Shown: one piece after another, positions 63,260 through 64,000 of the stretch
How the letters are laid out: each line of letters starts with the position of its first letter
How positions within the stretch are numbered: position 1 is the first letter of the stretch
Source: Ruminococcus sp.
Lineage (GTDB): Bacteria > Bacillota > Clostridia > Oscillospirales > Ruminococcaceae
Length of the DNA stretch: 64,000 bases
Direction: 5' to 3'
Assembly (NCBI GenBank): GCA_016288815.1
Contig: JAEELF010000017.1
Coordinates: forward strand, 1 to 64,000
The notes under the pieces: model-generated
What the model saw: only the letters and a program-made list of their open reading frames with translations
Database searches by the model: none
Told to the model about the DNA's origin: nothing
Program-made: the position numbers and the translations under genes

Positions 63260-63790
63260 TTATTCTCCTTTTAGTTTAGTTACGAAGATATCCGCAGTCG
63301 GCAGGCCCAGCGCCGCCGAGACCGTCCTGTATATCTTCTCCTGCACAGCGGGACTGTCCGCACCCGTGCAGGCGACCACCGCCCCGACTATCGCCGGAGC
63401 CTGTACCGTTTCTATCAGCGCAGACTTGTCGCTGCCGTTCCCGATCATCACATATTTCTCCTCCTCCTCTGTCTTTGATTCGGAACGGCTGAGCTTGCCC
63501 TCGGTCGCGTAAACGTACCGGAGGTCTGTCCCGACAGTGAGATACACGCGCACCCTCCCCGCGCCCTCGATCTGCGAGATAAAGCCCTCGAGCCGCTGCT
63601 CGGTATCCCGGCAGTACTCCTCCGCGCTCACCGAAACAGTCTGCGCAGTCTCATTTCTGACCTCGGACTTCTTCCCCGGCAGCACCGACGACAGCAGTAT
63701 CAGCAACAGTCCGCCGATCCCGAGAGCAGTTATCGCGGCGGTCAGGCGCTTTTCGGACTTCATGCCCGCAAACCGGTCAAGTATCCCCAT
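63260..63790 (-). CDS. spoIIIAG: Stage III sporulation protein AG
   Basis: 176 residues. TM at about 18-38, then a periplasm-like ring domain (EGAGRVRVYLTVGTDLRYVYATE and IVGAVVACTGADSPAVQEKIYRTVSAALGLPTADIFV). Part of the A-Q channel needed for forespore SigG activity. It overlaps spoIIIAF by 14 bases. Confidence 0.94.
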   Translation of the reverse strand: MGILDRFAGMKSEKRLTAAITALGIGGLLLILLSSVLPGKKSEVRNETAQTVSVSAEEYCRDTEQRLEGFISQIEGAGRVRVYLTVGTDLRYVYATEGKLSRSESKTEEEEKYVMIGNGSDKSALIETVQAPAIVGAVVACTGADSPAVQEKIYRTVSAALGLPTADIFVTKLKGE

Positions 63791-64000
63791 TGCACACCTC
63801 CGTCCCGCTCCCGAGACAGCTCCGCACTATCTCCGCAGCCGCGGCAAAATCCCCCGCGCTGACAGTCACCCTACTAATAGATATGCTCATATCCTCTGAA
63901 ATATTAACCTCCGCTGAAATTTCCCCGCAGCTCACCCCTGCGGCTTCGATCTGCCCGCGAAGAACCTCGCAGACGTTCTCCGCAGTCTGCCGCGCGAGCT
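63777..64000 (-). CDS. spoIIIAF: Stage III sporulation protein AF, C-terminal part (cut by window edge)
   Basis: The frame enters at the window end and stops at TGA 63777-63779, giving about 74 C-terminal residues: TAENVCEVLRGQIEAAGVSCGEI... with SISRVTVSAG, the ring-forming end typical of SpoIIIAF. The assignment rests on position before spoIIIAG and this pattern. Confidence 0.75.
   Translation of the reverse strand, partial: LARQTAENVCEVLRGQIEAAGVSCGEISAEVNISEDMSISISRVTVSAGDFAAAAEIVRSCLGSGTEVCNGDT

Overview
The window looks like a chromosomal segment of a spore-forming, fibre-degrading Firmicute of the Ruminococcus type (Oscillospiraceae). The reasons are a secreted multi-modular esterase with a type I dockerin, a spoIIIA sporulation operon, Gram-positive cis-regulators (S-box/SAM-I, T-box, PyrR attenuator), strong G/C preference at third codon positions, and SigA-type promoters, many with an exact 17-bp spacer. 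The genus is inferred from these traits, not measured. I see no rRNA, tRNA, IS element, prophage or CRISPR array.

Layout. 0-2.2 kb (+): tgt, a VOC protein and a HAD phosphatase. 2.4-7.3 kb (-): guaA and a two-headed SGNH/rhamnogalacturonan-acetylesterase-like protein carrying a CBM13-like domain, a dockerin and a CBM35-like domain. 7.5-13.3 kb (+): two tandem RadC-family genes, then a response regulator, a histidine kinase and two paralogous membrane-anchored exported proteins. 13.3-17.6 kb (-): an unknown gene, metK under a SAM-I riboswitch, a candidate small RNA with C-rich loops, and a PhoR/PhoB-like two-component system. 17.8-28.1 kb (+): an EAL protein with a degenerate GGDEF, pfkA, phosphoglucomutase, rpmE, an IMPACT-family gene, and dgt-dnaG-rpoD. 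28.07-28.28 kb is a cluster of six hairpins.

28.3-39.6 kb (-): a tightly packed unit headed by a T-box leader and alaS, followed by HIT, a phosphoribosyltransferase, comEC, holA, rnmV, an MBOAT/AlgJ-like pair, an SDR and a membrane protein. 39.7-47.1 kb (-): the pyrimidine operon pyrR-pyrC-pyrF-carA-carB behind a PyrR attenuator. 47.1-50.8 kb (-): a membrane-attached XRE regulator, a small basic protein, trmB and a transpeptidase. 50.8-64 kb (-): the conserved clostridial order spoIIIAF-AG-AH, asp23, nusB, M22 peptidase-like, xseA, xseB, dxs, tlyA, nadK, argR, recN, then a histidine phosphatase, a GH42 beta-galactosidase and dtd.

Most of the content is housekeeping. The items most worth a second look are the C-rich-loop small RNA at 15221-15349, the MBOAT/AlgJ-like pair in which both partners appear to lack the expected catalytic histidine, the two-component system with two paralogous exported proteins, the dockerin-bearing double esterase, and several proteins with eroded catalytic motifs (RadC-like, ComEC C-terminus, GGDEF, transpeptidase KTG). 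Comparisons with family consensus motifs are from memory, not from an alignment run here.
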